NCBI GenBank assembly: GCA_002333405.1 | Contig: DDBH01000002.1 | Span: 29,435 to 82,392, forward strand | Length of the DNA: 52,958 bases | Direction of reading: 5' to 3' | Source: Micrococcales bacterium UBA2037 | Lineage (GTDB): Bacteria > Actinomycetota > Actinomycetes > Actinomycetales > Microbacteriaceae | In this document: one piece after another, positions 26,029 through 35,359 of the stretch | Layout of the letters: each line of letters starts with the position of its first letter | How positions within the stretch are numbered: position 1 is the first letter of the stretch | Position numbers and translations under genes: made by a program | Notes under the pieces: model-generated | Database searches by the model: none | What the model was told of the DNA's origin: nothing | Seen by the model: only the letters and a program-made list of their open reading frames with translations

Positions 26029-27100
26029 GAGTATTAGTATCCAGTGCTGTCAAAACTAATGCGCCAAGGCGCTCGGTAGCATCGACAATTCCAAGTGATT
26101 TTGCATTTTTGGACATGGTCTTGAGCCCATTGGCATGCGAAATCACTGGAATCAGCGAAGACTGCACGAACTCTGGGGTGAAGTCTCTGTCCGCCACCAG
26201 CAGCCCGCCGCCTGCCTCAACCACTGTTAGGGCGTTTAGTCGCTGCTCGCCATTACCAACCGGGTAAGGAACGTATAGTGCGGGTAGTCCGGTGGCGGTG
26301 AATTCCGAGACCGTCGACGAACCCGCTCTCGAGACGGCAAAGTTGCTGGCTGCGATAGCTACATCCATGACCTGGCAGTAACCCATGCGTCGATAACCAG
26401 GCCGGGTAATCTCTTCCAAGTCCGCCTTGTCACCAACAATGTGCAGCACTTGAATGCCCGCGGCATTCAGCTGCTCCAGACTCTGAATCACGGTGTCGTT
26501 GATGCTCTTGGCTCCAAGTGAGCCGCCGGTCACCAACAGTGTTGGCAACATTGGATCCAGGCCAAGCTCGACTCGGGCCTGTTGCTGATCGTAGCCGGAA
26601 GCAGACTTCACAATCTCGGCCCGAATCGGCATTCCGGTAAGGGTCGCCTGCTTCAAATCGCTATTTGAGAACGAAACCCCGACAAAGCTGGTCAGCCTAG
26701 CCCCCAACTTATTGGCAAAACCGGCCAGAGCATTGGCCTCATGAACAACAAGCGGTGTCCGGGTTAGCTTGGCGGCAATGTAAGCAGGCGCCGAAGCGTA
26801 GCCTCCGAACCCAACCACGCAATCGATGTCACGGGTCCTGATGATTCTGGCAACCTTTAGCGATGCCGCCAGTAACCTAAACGGGAAACCAACAAGGGCA
26901 AAAGAGAGCTTTCTAGGAAGCGGCAACCTTGGGATGGTGAGAAGCTCAAACCCGCGGTTTGGAACCAGCCTTGATTCAAGTCCCTCTTTTGTGCCCAAGG
27001 CAATCGCCTCGTGGCCAGAGTCTCTTAGAAACTGCCCGAGTGCTAGCAGCGGGTTTACATGGCCACCGGTGCCGCCACCGGCAAGCAAAAATCTACTCAT
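26021..27100 (-). CDS. murG: UDP-GlcNAc:lipid I N-acetylglucosamine transferase
   Basis: MurG converts lipid I to lipid II on the inner face of the membrane. It has 359 residues with a GT-B fold. Family blocks are LLAGGGTGGHVNPLLALG (first glycine loop), VVGFGGYASAPAYIAAKL (third loop), VVHEANALAG, TGGSLGAKSIND (UDP-GlcNAc side), and the donor site SRAGSSTVSEFTATGLPALYVPYP. It overlaps ftsW by ATGA (4 bp) and murC by 8 bp, so all three are translated in one run. Confidence 0.97.
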   Translation of the reverse strand: MSRFLLAGGGTGGHVNPLLALGQFLRDSGHEAIALGTKEGLESRLVPNRGFELLTIPRLPLPRKLSFALVGFPFRLLAASLKVARIIRTRDIDCVVGFGGYASAPAYIAAKLTRTPLVVHEANALAGFANKLGARLTSFVGVSFSNSDLKQATLTGMPIRAEIVKSASGYDQQQARVELGLDPMLPTLLVTGGSLGAKSINDTVIQSLEQLNAAGIQVLHIVGDKADLEEITRPGYRRMGYCQVMDVAIAASNFAVSRAGSSTVSEFTATGLPALYVPYPVGNGEQRLNALTVVEAGGGLLVADRDFTPEFVQSSLIPVISHANGLKTMSKNAKSLGIVDATERLGALVLTALDTNTRD

Positions 27101-28248
27101 CTGGTCACTCTACCCAGGCTCTTTACTCGGTCTCGCTCAACAGCTAAAACCACCCCGATTGCAGCCAGAGTCGAAATCAGCGATGAACCACCAGCAGAAA
27201 TAAGCGGCAGTGGCACCCCGAGTACCGGCAGTAGACCGAGCACTACGGAAATGTTAATTAGACCCTGGAAAACCACCCAGAGCATTACCCCAACAACTAA
27301 ATTGCGGCTGAATGAATTGGTCTGATTCTTGGCAATCGAGAACATGGTCAGCCCCAGTGCCAAGAACAGCAAAATCACAACCATTGCCCCAATCAGCCCA
27401 AGCTCTTCGCCTATCACGGCGAAAATGAAGTCGTTTTCAACCTCCGGGATCCAACTCCACTTGAGCTTTGATCTGCCAAGCCCAGTCCCCCAGATGCCTC
27501 CGGAAGCTAGCGCCCAGGTGCCGTGCTCGTATTGCCACCGAACACCCATAGGGTCTGCAGCCTCCGGGTTGAGCCAAGCGTCGAATCTAGTTAGTCGGGA
27601 TGGGGAACCAATCACCAATAATGCTGCTGCCCCAACACCCAGCAGGCTGATGCCCATTGTGTAGGACCACGGCATGCCAGCGATGATAAACAGCCCCATC
27701 AACATGACCACCATTACAACGCCGGTACCCATGTCCTTACCCAGCGCTACCACCAAAAACAACGCGGCGACCGATGCCCCGAAAATCCTGAGCCAGATTT
27801 GACGGTTTCGAATTGCGTCGTCGGAAAGCTGAGCTAATTGGTGGGAAAAGGCCAGGATTAGTCCCAGCTTCAAAAACTCAGATGGCTGGATCGAAGTAAA
27901 ACCGAGATCCAGCCAGTTTCTGTTTCCATTGATCTCAACACCAAAGATTACGGTTGCCAACTGCAGCCCGAGAGTGATGTAGAGAGCGAGAGCGCCAATC
28001 CGACGCAAGAAACCCAGTGGCAAGTTCGAAGTAATCGCGAGTGCGGCAACGCCGATTATGGCGAAGCCGCCCTGCCGCAAAAAGGTTGCACCGGCGTTAG
28101 CGCTTTGCTTGAAGCTATCGACGGTGGAGGCGCTTGCAACCATTGCCAACCCGATCAGGACTGTCAATGTAGTCAGAGCAAGCAGCAGGTAGAACTGCCT
28201 TGACTGTGCGCGGAAGGTGGGCTTTAAAACGCCCTTGAGTTCGGTCAC
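27097..28248 (-). CDS. ftsW: Peptidoglycan polymerase FtsW (SEDS family)
   Basis: FtsW is the septal SEDS glycosyltransferase that polymerises lipid II together with FtsI. It has 383 residues with about ten hydrophobic segments. Landmarks are NRNWLDLGFTSIQPSEFLKLG (the conserved periplasmic loop with the essential Asp lies in the GEELG region), GKDMGTGVVM, and near the C-terminus NISVVLGLLPVLGVPLPLIS followed by SAGGSSL. The start is GTG at 28248, overlapping the murD stop by GTGA. It could be called RodA from sequence alone; its place in the dcw cluster makes FtsW the right name. Confidence 0.95.
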   Translation of the reverse strand: MTELKGVLKPTFRAQSRQFYLLLALTTLTVLIGLAMVASASTVDSFKQSANAGATFLRQGGFAIIGVAALAITSNLPLGFLRRIGALALYITLGLQLATVIFGVEINGNRNWLDLGFTSIQPSEFLKLGLILAFSHQLAQLSDDAIRNRQIWLRIFGASVAALFLVVALGKDMGTGVVMVVMLMGLFIIAGMPWSYTMGISLLGVGAAALLVIGSPSRLTRFDAWLNPEAADPMGVRWQYEHGTWALASGGIWGTGLGRSKLKWSWIPEVENDFIFAVIGEELGLIGAMVVILLFLALGLTMFSIAKNQTNSFSRNLVVGVMLWVVFQGLINISVVLGLLPVLGVPLPLISAGGSSLISTLAAIGVVLAVERDRVKSLGRVTR

Positions 28249-29684
28249 TTTGCACCCAACCCTCGGACCGCCTCGACAAATTGATTGCCCCGGTCGGCAT
28301 AATCAACAAACTGATCCATGGAGGCGGCAAGCGGTGCTAGCAAGACAGTGTCCCCGGGATTGGCAAATCCAGCGGCAAGCTCGACAGCCGATGCCATTGC
28401 CCGGTCTTGGTCAGCTATGGCCAGCTCCAGATCTGGCAGATGCTTTGCGAAGAGCTCCTCAAGCACAGTGGTGTCCTTGCCAATCAAAACCGCGGCCCTG
28501 ATTTTTGAGGCGTGCTTGAGGATCACCGGTTCTGGATCCACTCCCTTGAGTAGGCCCCCAAGAATCCAGACGATCGAATCAAAGGATGAAAGTGAGCTGT
28601 CGGCAGCGTGTGCGTTGGTGGCCTTTGAATCGTTTATAAATTCAACGCCGCCAACTTCGCCACAGTACTGGATTCGGTGCGGCGCAATCACAAACTCGCG
28701 AATTGCCTCACGAATCACAGCCGGTTCAATCCCAACAGCCCTGGCAATCGTGGTAGCGGCAGCACAGTTGGCCAGCAGCTGCTTTGAAATTCTTGAGATG
28801 TTTGAAATGTCATCAAAGCTCGCAAGTTCCAGCGCCGTGTTTTTACGGTCGTCCAAAAAGGCGCGGTCAACCAAGAAATCATCGACATAGCCGACCATTG
28901 ACACCGCTGGAGACCCGAGACTGAAGCTGACTGCTCTGGCGCCTTCGGCAACGTCGGCCTGCTCGGCAGCGGCGAGCGTGTTCGGGTCTTGCTCATTGAA
29001 AACAATCACTTCGGTGGTGTTTTGATAAACCTTCGATTTTGCCTCAAGGTACTGGTCAAAATCCCCATGCCAATCCAGGTGGTCCTCGGCGATGTTCAAA
29101 AATGCACTCACGACCGGCTCGATTACCCCCAGGTAGTGGAGCTGGAAACTTGAGAGCTCGATAACGAAGTAATCAAAGCCATTTGGATCTCTAATCGCAT
29201 CCAAGATCGGAGTTCCAATGTTGCCGCAGCTGATTGCGGTTTGACCGGAGCGATTGATCATGGCCTGAACCATCTCGCAGGTGGTGGTTTTTCCGTTGGT
29301 GCCGGTAATCGAAATCCACTTTGCAGTTTTTTGTGTCTTATCCCGAAGCCGCCAGGCCAGATCGATGTCCGTCAAGAGCTCCCAGCCTCTTATTTGAACC
29401 TCTTGCACCAATGGATGCTCTGGACTGAAGCCAGGGGAAACGATGACCAAATCTGGCTCGAATCCGATCTGGTCCAGGACCGATGCCTCTTCCGATGCAA
29501 AGAACTTGGCGCCGATTACATCTACTAGATCGATTAGTTCCCTTGCTGCACTTCCACCCACGGCGGCAACCTCGAGCCCGAGCTCGACCAGGGTGTCACA
29601 GGCCGAAAAACCAGACTTGCCCAGTCCAAGTACGAGGGCCTTCTTGCCGGACCAGGATCCATGCCAACTTACTGGAAGGGTCAT
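28245..29684 (-). CDS. murD: UDP-N-acetylmuramoyl-L-alanine--D-glutamate ligase
   Basis: MurD adds D-glutamate in peptidoglycan precursor synthesis. The product is 479 residues from the ATG at 29684, which overlaps the mraY stop as ATGA; an in-frame upstream TTG/ATG set (to 29735) would add 17 residues within mraY and lacks support. Motifs are KKALVLGLGKSGFSA (UDP site), SITGTNGKTTTCEM (P-loop), NIAEDHLDWHG, and C-terminal FINDSKATNAHA with the catalytic Lys region. It is slightly longer than E. coli MurD (438). Confidence 0.96.
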   Translation of the reverse strand: MTLPVSWHGSWSGKKALVLGLGKSGFSACDTLVELGLEVAAVGGSAARELIDLVDVIGAKFFASEEASVLDQIGFEPDLVIVSPGFSPEHPLVQEVQIRGWELLTDIDLAWRLRDKTQKTAKWISITGTNGKTTTCEMVQAMINRSGQTAISCGNIGTPILDAIRDPNGFDYFVIELSSFQLHYLGVIEPVVSAFLNIAEDHLDWHGDFDQYLEAKSKVYQNTTEVIVFNEQDPNTLAAAEQADVAEGARAVSFSLGSPAVSMVGYVDDFLVDRAFLDDRKNTALELASFDDISNISRISKQLLANCAAATTIARAVGIEPAVIREAIREFVIAPHRIQYCGEVGGVEFINDSKATNAHAADSSLSSFDSIVWILGGLLKGVDPEPVILKHASKIRAAVLIGKDTTVLEELFAKHLPDLELAIADQDRAMASAVELAAGFANPGDTVLLAPLAASMDQFVDYADRGNQFVEAVRGLGAK

Positions 29685-30784
29685 ATTCCATAGATCCATT
29701 CGACATAGAACAAGCCGACGCCGGCTACCGCACACAAAGCGGCGATGATCCAGAACCTGACCACAATGGTGATTTCAGCCCAGCCCTTTAGTTCAAAGTG
29801 GTGATGCAGCGGCGACATTAGGAAGACACGTTTGCCAACACCGGTCCTGTGCTTGGTGATTTTGAAAAAGGCTCTTTGAATTACTACGGAGCCGGTCACA
29901 ATCACGAAGATTCCGCCAATCAAAATCAACAGCAATTCGGTTCTGGAGACAATCGCCAGTGCGGCGAGTGCTCCTCCAAGACCCAGTGAACCGGTGTCGC
30001 CCATGAAGATCTGCGCTGGGGACGTGTTCCACCAGAGGAATCCGAGGCAGGCGCCCACTATCGCGGTTGCCACCACGGCAAGATCAAGTGGATCACGCAC
30101 CTCATAGCAGGACGTCAAGTTCTCAGTGACATTCGCGCAGCTCTGGTTGAATTGCCAAAAGCCGATGACAACGTATGCGCCGATGGCAATAACTAGAGAT
30201 CCAGAGGCCAGTCCATCAAGGCCATCGGCAATGTTGACTCCATTCGAGGCTGAAGCCACAAGCAAATACACCCAGCCAATAAACAGGGTCATGCCGATAA
30301 AGGTTCCCCAGAAAAACAGGTCAACGGGAGTGTCCCGGAATAGCGAAATCGCAGTGGAGGCGGGAGTTAGGCCCTGCTCATCTGGGAACTGCAGCGCCAG
30401 CACCGCGAAGACCACGGCCACAATTCCCTGCCCCGCGATCTTTGCCCAACCACCCAAGCCCAAACTTCTTTGATTGCGAACCTTGAGCAGGTCATCAATA
30501 AAGCCGATCAGCCCAAGCCCGACCATCATAAATAGCACCAAAAGCGCTGAGGCTGAAGGGCTTTCACCATTGATGAGCTTCGCAGCAAAATAGCCAATCA
30601 CCGCAGCAGCGAAAATTACGATGCCACCCATGGTCGGGGTGCCACGTTTGGTGTGGTGAGCTTCGGGGCCGTCGTCCCTAATGAACTGACCCCAATTTAG
30701 TGATCTAAAAATTGCGATAAAGCCCGGTGTTGCAAACAAGGAAATAAATAGCGAGATACCACCGGCCGCTAACAGCGCTCTCAT
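29681..30784 (-). CDS. mraY: Phospho-N-acetylmuramoyl-pentapeptide-transferase
   Basis: MraY transfers phospho-MurNAc-pentapeptide to undecaprenyl phosphate, forming lipid I. It has 367 residues and about ten membrane segments. Signature residues are HHTKRGTPTMGG, FIDDLLKV (catalytic Asp pair), NGVNIADGLDGLASG, FMGDTGSLGLGG and the C-terminal LMSPLHHHFELKGWAE with the HHH metal site. It is coupled by ATGA overlaps to murF before it and murD after it. Confidence 0.98.
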   Translation of the reverse strand: MRALLAAGGISLFISLFATPGFIAIFRSLNWGQFIRDDGPEAHHTKRGTPTMGGIVIFAAAVIGYFAAKLINGESPSASALLVLFMMVGLGLIGFIDDLLKVRNQRSLGLGGWAKIAGQGIVAVVFAVLALQFPDEQGLTPASTAISLFRDTPVDLFFWGTFIGMTLFIGWVYLLVASASNGVNIADGLDGLASGSLVIAIGAYVVIGFWQFNQSCANVTENLTSCYEVRDPLDLAVVATAIVGACLGFLWWNTSPAQIFMGDTGSLGLGGALAALAIVSRTELLLILIGGIFVIVTGSVVIQRAFFKITKHRTGVGKRVFLMSPLHHHFELKGWAEITIVVRFWIIAALCAVAGVGLFYVEWIYGI

Positions 30785-32172
30785 TTCACACCCGCCAACT
30801 GGTCTCCTAGAAATCTCAATCCGGCCGCATTGCTGGATTTAACCAAGACCACATCGTTTGGCTCAAGACTGGCACGGATTGGCTCAAATGCCTCTGAGAC
30901 AGACCCGAAAAACTCAGATTCACCGTCCCAGCTGCCCTCTGCGGTTGCTGCCAAGTGCAACACCTTGGCGTCCTGTCCCACCACGAATAATTTGTCAATG
31001 TTGTACCTGACAACCAGTAGTCCAATGGCGTGATGCTCTTGATCTGAAATTTCCCCGAGTTCGGCCATGGCGCCCAGAACCGCAACGGTTCTGTGGCCCG
31101 ACCGACCGATTACAGCAAGGCTCTGCAACGCTGCTTTCATGGAATCTGGAGAGGCGTTGTAGGCGTCATTTATGACGTGAAATCCCTGGTCTGATCTCAG
31201 AAGCTGCATCCGCCAGCGCTCTGCCATTTCCATCTCGGAGAGAACCTTTAGGCAGTGGTCTGTATCAATACCTAGAAGCCGTGAAACTTCTAAAGCCGCA
31301 GCAGCGTTCATGGCCTGGTGTTCGCCCAGAATTCGCATACTGAGCTCACTGTCGTTCTCGCCGATTCGCAGGCTGACTTTTGTGCCATCTAGGCTCAAGT
31401 CGGTTGCGGTAATTTTGGTGCTGGCGTTTTCGTCAAAGCCAAATCCGGAGACAGCGACACTGATCCCGGTTTCCATTGCTCTAACCACGGGGTCATCAAA
31501 GTTCAAGACAACCTGCTTGGTGGCAAATTCGATTAGCTCGGCCTTGATTTTGGCGGTTACCTCAATGCCTCCAAAGGCGCCGGCGTGGGCGAGCCCGACC
31601 TTCAGCACCACCGCAATATCGGGAAGGGTCCAGGCTGCCAGTTTGGCAATAGATCCGAGCCCGGCAGCCCCGTACTCAAGGATCAGGTAGCGGGTTTCGT
31701 GGTCTATCCGCAGCACGGTTGTGGGCAGACCCACCAGGTTGTTATAGGACCCAACTGGGGCAACGGTTGGTGCCAGCGGAGAAAGGATTTCTCGAAGCAT
31801 GTTCTTGGTCGAGGTCTTGCCGTTCGATCCGGTTATGCCGATTACCGTCAAATTGCCCGTTGACCGAACCCTCGACAAGACCAGCTTGGCCAGATCCGAC
31901 AGAGCTAAGACTGAGTCCGCCACAACTATTTGATTGATCTCTGCGGCTTCCTCTGGCTGCTGGAGAATGGCCAATGCGGCACCGGCCTGACCCGCTGCAG
32001 CAAGATGACGGTGGCCATCATCGTTCGCGCCGACCTTCGCAAAAAAGATCCCGCCCTGCTCTACAGACCTGGAATCGGTGGTGGAGACTCCAGAAACCAG
32101 GTCGGCTTCGGCTCCCCTAAAAATTGTTCCACCAACTGCTTCAGCAATCTCGGCCAGGCTAAGTTCAATCAA
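30781..32172 (-). CDS. murF: UDP-MurNAc-tripeptide--D-alanyl-D-alanine ligase
   Basis: MurF adds D-Ala-D-Ala to complete the pentapeptide. It has 463 residues. Motifs are GVSTDSRSVEQGGIFFA near the N-terminus, GITGSNGKTSTKNML (P-loop), LEYGAAGLGSIAKLA, and VINDAYNASPDSMKAAL in the C-terminal domain, with AVLGAMAELG shortly after. The start is TTG at 32172, overlapping the murE stop as TTGA. No ddl gene is present in the cluster. Confidence 0.96.
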   Translation of the reverse strand: MIELSLAEIAEAVGGTIFRGAEADLVSGVSTTDSRSVEQGGIFFAKVGANDDGHRHLAAAGQAGAALAILQQPEEAAEINQIVVADSVLALSDLAKLVLSRVRSTGNLTVIGITGSNGKTSTKNMLREILSPLAPTVAPVGSYNNLVGLPTTVLRIDHETRYLILEYGAAGLGSIAKLAAWTLPDIAVVLKVGLAHAGAFGGIEVTAKIKAELIEFATKQVVLNFDDPVVRAMETGISVAVSGFGFDENASTKITATDLSLDGTKVSLRIGENDSELSMRILGEHQAMNAAAALEVSRLLGIDTDHCLKVLSEMEMAERWRMQLLRSDQGFHVINDAYNASPDSMKAALQSLAVIGRSGHRTVAVLGAMAELGEISDQEHHAIGLLVVRYNIDKLFVVGQDAKVLHLAATAEGSWDGESEFFGSVSEAFEPIRASLEPNDVVLVKSSNAAGLRFLGDQLAGVK

Positions 32173-33587
32173 CTCTCTAGCGCCTTTCTTGCAACCGCAA
32201 TCGCATCAAAGGGCAGCTTCTGCCCCATTACCTCGCGATAGGTTAGGTGACCTGGACCACACCACAGAATTGCCCCACCGCTCGCGGTGATATTCACAGC
32301 TTTAGCTATCGCCTCAGCTGGGTCTGCAACCTCAAATATTCGATCCGAGTTGGCTTGTTGCAGCGCTGCATCCAGCAGAGTTTTGCGAATTAGTGCCGGA
32401 TCCTCACTCCTTGGATGCTGGTCAGTTACTACCAAGATGTCGCCGTACTTCGCGGCTGCAACCGCCATTTCAGATCGCTTGCCGGGGTCTCGATCTCCGG
32501 AAGCTCCAAAAACTATGGTGAGTTCAGGGTATTTGCTCTTGAGCTCTCTGCCAGCCGCATCAATGGCAGCCGGGGTGTGGGCGTAGTCAACATAAACGTG
32601 TGGCAACCCTGGCCCCACCAGCTCGAGCCGGCCCGGAACCTGTATTTCCATAGCTTCGGCAGCGGTTGTTAGCTCCCGCGCGTCGAAGCCGGCCTCAAGC
32701 AACATAATGACTGCCAGCGCCAGGTTTTTGGCCATCAGGGGGCCAATTTCTAGGTTCAGCTCTAGGTTCTGCTTGCCTGTGATCTTCAACCCATGGTCTG
32801 TTTTTTGAAGTTGGTACTGCAGGCCGTCACCAATGCCGACGCCGGCTATCTCCAGGCTTTCTAGCAATTGCTTGGCGAAGTCATCTTCAACACTGATAAC
32901 AGCGCTGTCACTGAACTTATTCGTGAACAGCTCGCGTTTGGCGCTCAGGTAGTCATCCATGCTGCCGAAATCATCAAGGTGGTCGCGACTCAAGTTGGTG
33001 AAACCAGCCACTTCAAAGTGCATTCCATCCACGCGATGCCTTGCTAATGCCTGTGCGGAAACCTCTATTACCAGTGCCTGGGCGCCCAGCTTGGCCGTCT
33101 CTGCGGCAAGCCAGTGAAGCCTTGGAGCTTCCGGTGTAGTTAGGTGTGACTCAAATTGGTGGTCTTCAAAATTGGTGCTTGCCGAAGTTGATAGTCCAGT
33201 GCCAACTCCCATGCCCTGAAGCAACTGCTGCAGGTAAAACGAGGTTGAAGTCTTTCCATTGGTGCCGGTTACCCCAAAAACCCGAAGCCCCAAATCTGCG
33301 GTACCGAAGACTTCGGCAGCTACCTGACCAGCGATAGCCCTGGGGTCACTGTGGCGAAGACTTGGCAGCTCGGCTGCAACTTCTCGGTCAGATAGAACTG
33401 CCACCGCACCATTGGCAACTGCCTGATCTAGATAATCCAGCCCGTGGCTTTTTGCTCCCTGGACCGCTATGAACAGGCAACCGGGGGTGACCTGACTGGA
33501 ATCCATTGCAACCGAGACAATTTCAACTTCCGGACTACCGGTCAGCTCGAGGTTGAATTTCCTGGCAAGCTCGCTAGTCGTTTTCAT
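32169..33587 (-). CDS. murE: UDP-MurNAc-tripeptide synthetase MurE
   Basis: MurE adds the third, usually diamino, residue of the stem peptide. It has 472 residues. Motifs are VAMDSSQVTPGCLFIA, GVTGTNGKTSTSFYL (P-loop), VEVSAQALARHRV and YVDYAHTPAAIDAA. The substrate-selecting motif, DNPR in meso-DAP enzymes, reads DQHPR here at residues 389-393 and is followed by SEDP. The Arg is kept but Asn is replaced by His after Gln. Which amino acid is added (DAP, Lys, Orn or another, as in type B peptidoglycan) therefore cannot be assumed. It overlaps the end of ftsI by 14 bp and is coupled to murF. Confidence 0.95.
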   Translation of the reverse strand: MKTTSELARKFNLELTGSPEVEIVSVAMDSSQVTPGCLFIAVQGAKSHGLDYLDQAVANGAVAVLSDREVAAELPSLRHSDPRAIAGQVAAEVFGTADLGLRVFGVTGTNGKTSTSFYLQQLLQGMGVGTGLSTSASTNFEDHQFESHLTTPEAPRLHWLAAETAKLGAQALVIEVSAQALARHRVDGMHFEVAGFTNLSRDHLDDFGSMDDYLSAKRELFTNKFSDSAVISVEDDFAKQLLESLEIAGVGIGDGLQYQLQKTDHGLKITGKQNLELNLEIGPLMAKNLALAVIMLLEAGFDARELTTAAEAMEIQVPGRLELVGPGLPHVYVDYAHTPAAIDAAGRELKSKYPELTIVFGASGDRDPGKRSEMAVAAAKYGDILVVTDQHPRSEDPALIRKTLLDAALQQANSDRIFEVADPAEAIAKAVNITASGGAILWCGPGHLTYREVMGQKLPFDAIAVARKALES

Positions 33588-35352
33588 CGATTTGGCCGTA
33601 CTTGTCAGATGGAATGCTTCTGGATTCGGTGGTGGAGGGCGGAATTCGGTAGTGCTTGAGGGCCTGCTGCATGATGGCCTTGAAAGGAGGTGTCGCCTTG
33701 GACGAGTTGGAAACTCCCTCAGGGCGATAAATAGTCACACCCACCACGAATTTGGGGTTCTCGGCTGGGGCAATTCCGTAGAAAGAAATTGCGTACTCAT
33801 CACCATAGCCGCTACCTGACTTGATCTCGGCGGTACCGGTTTTGCCGGCCACTCGATAACCAGGAATGGCTGCGGTCTTTCCGACACCACCGAATTCAAC
33901 AACTTGTTCCATCAGCTCAAGATTCAAATTTGCCGAGGCGGTTGACAGGACTCTGGTGGAACCCTGGTTTGGCGCATAGGCAACAGAGCCATCGGCAGCT
34001 AGGCAACTGTCAACCAGGATGGGGTCAAGTCGAACTCCGCCATTGGCGATTGCCTGATAGGCATAAGCCATCTGCAAGCTGGTAACCGAGATGCCCTGGC
34101 CAAATGTGGTAACCAAATTTGTCATCTCGTCCCACTGGCTTGCAGGGTGCAAAATTCCAGAGCTCTCACCCTCAAAGCGCAGTGGGCTCACCGAACCAAA
34201 GCCAAATTTCTTCAGGTACTCGTAACGGGTTTCCCTAGGTATTTGACTTGCAAAATTCGTCATTCCGGTATTTGAGGAGTACCGCAATACGCCGGCCAGG
34301 CTCAGAGTGAAATCCTCGTGCGAAAAGCTGTCCTTGATATATTCGTTGTCAAAATCTAGGTTCATGCGGTCTGGAGCCGGAACAGTGTCGTACTCATCGG
34401 CTGTGCCGGTGTCTAAAACCATGGATGCACTAACAGCCTTCATGATGCTGCCTGGCTCAAAAGCTGCCTGGAAGATTCTTGAGCCACGGTCTGCGGCAGG
34501 AACCGCCGCCGGATCGTTTGGATCCACGGTAGGGGCCTCCGCCGCGGCCAGGATCCTGCCAGTTTCGACTTCGACAACTATCGCTGACGCCCAGGTAGCA
34601 GAAAGCTCGTTGACAGTGTCCGCCAAAACCTGCTGCGCGAAGAACTGCAGATTGGCATCGATCGAAAGGTTCAGCTGTCCGCCGTCTTCGGTTGGCTGGG
34701 TGGTTTGGTTAGAGGTTGGAATTCGCACCCCCTCAGCAGATCGCTCGAAGGTCTCTTGTCCATCAACACCCGCCAGGCAGGTGTTGTATTGACGCTCAAG
34801 GCCAGCAAGTGGCGTGCCGTCGCTACCGACGAATCCGAGAACATTTCCCGCAACGGCACCCATTGGGTAGAGCCGGTCCTCAAACTGGTCAAAGAAGATC
34901 CAAGGGATGTCCAGGTCGCGAATCGCGTTGAAGGTTTCAGCATTGACAGTCTTGGCAAGGTTTGAATACTCCGAGTCACCCTCGAGTCGAATCATGATTT
35001 CGCCATAGTCAACCCCCAACAACTGTGACAACTCCAGCGCGATTTCATCAACGGATCGCTCAGTGCGGACGCCGTCTATTGTCTGAAAGACTGGCCCTAC
35101 ATTCTTCGGCGCGGCATTTACGTCATACCTAAATACAGTTTTGGCTAAAACCTGCCCGGAAGAGTCGAGGATATCGCCGCGTAGCGCCTGCAGGGTTTGA
35201 GTCATAGACCTTGATGCCAGTGACTTCGCTTGGATTTCAGCGGCTTTTACCACCTGGAAATCAACCAGTCGCACACCTAGGGCGGCCACAATTAGAAACA
35301 GCACCACCGCGAAGGCGCCTAGACGGCGATTCAGCTTCGCGTGTGTTCCCAT
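33574..35352 (-). CDS. ftsI: Septal peptidoglycan transpeptidase FtsI (PBP class B)
   Basis: FtsI is the class B penicillin-binding protein that cross-links septal peptidoglycan with FtsW. It has 592 residues: one N-terminal membrane segment (about 11-30), the dimerisation domain with RGDILDSSGQVLA, and a transpeptidase domain with the three active-site motifs SIMK (302-305), SSN (359-361) and KTGT (504-507). There is no PASTA domain. It lies 7 bp after the ftsL-like gene and overlaps murE by 14 bp. The short tail after the domain includes PPSTTESRSIPSDKYGQIDEND. Confidence 0.97.
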   Translation of the reverse strand: MGTHAKLNRRLGAFAVVLFLIVAALGVRLVDFQVVKAAEIQAKSLASRSMTQTLQALRGDILDSSGQVLAKTVFRYDVNAAPKNVGPVFQTIDGVRTERSVDEIALELSQLLGVDYGEIMIRLEGDSEYSNLAKTVNAETFNAIRDLDIPWIFFDQFEDRLYPMGAVAGNVLGFVGSDGTPLAGLERQYNTCLAGVDGQETFERSAEGVRIPTSNQTTQPTEDGGQLNLSIDANLQFFAQQVLADTVNELSATWASAIVVEVETGRILAAAEAPTVDPNDPAAVPAADRGSRIFQAAFEPGSIMKAVSASMVLDTGTADEYDTVPAPDRMNLDFDNEYIKDSFSHEDFTLSLAGVLRYSSNTGMTNFASQIPRETRYEYLKKFGFGSVSPLRFEGESSGILHPASQWDEMTNLVTTFGQGISVTSLQMAYAYQAIANGGVRLDPILVDSCLAADGSVAYAPNQGSTRVLSTASANLNLELMEQVVEFGGVGKTAAIPGYRVAGKTGTAEIKSGSGYGDEYAISFYGIAPAENPKFVVGVTIYRPEGVSNSSKATPPFKAIMQQALKHYRIPPSTTESRSIPSDKYGQIDEND

Positions 35353-35359
35353 TAGGTGC

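Noticed and set aside
28318..28890. 190-residue open frame on the plus strand
   Set aside because: Antisense to murD; Ser/Ala-rich shadow frame.
29685..29735. Upstream extension of murD
   Set aside because: It overlaps mraY coding sequence and the ATGA junction at 29684 matches the coupling of neighbouring genes.
34307..34792. 161-residue open frame on the plus strand
   Set aside because: Antisense to ftsI across the active-site region; no family features.
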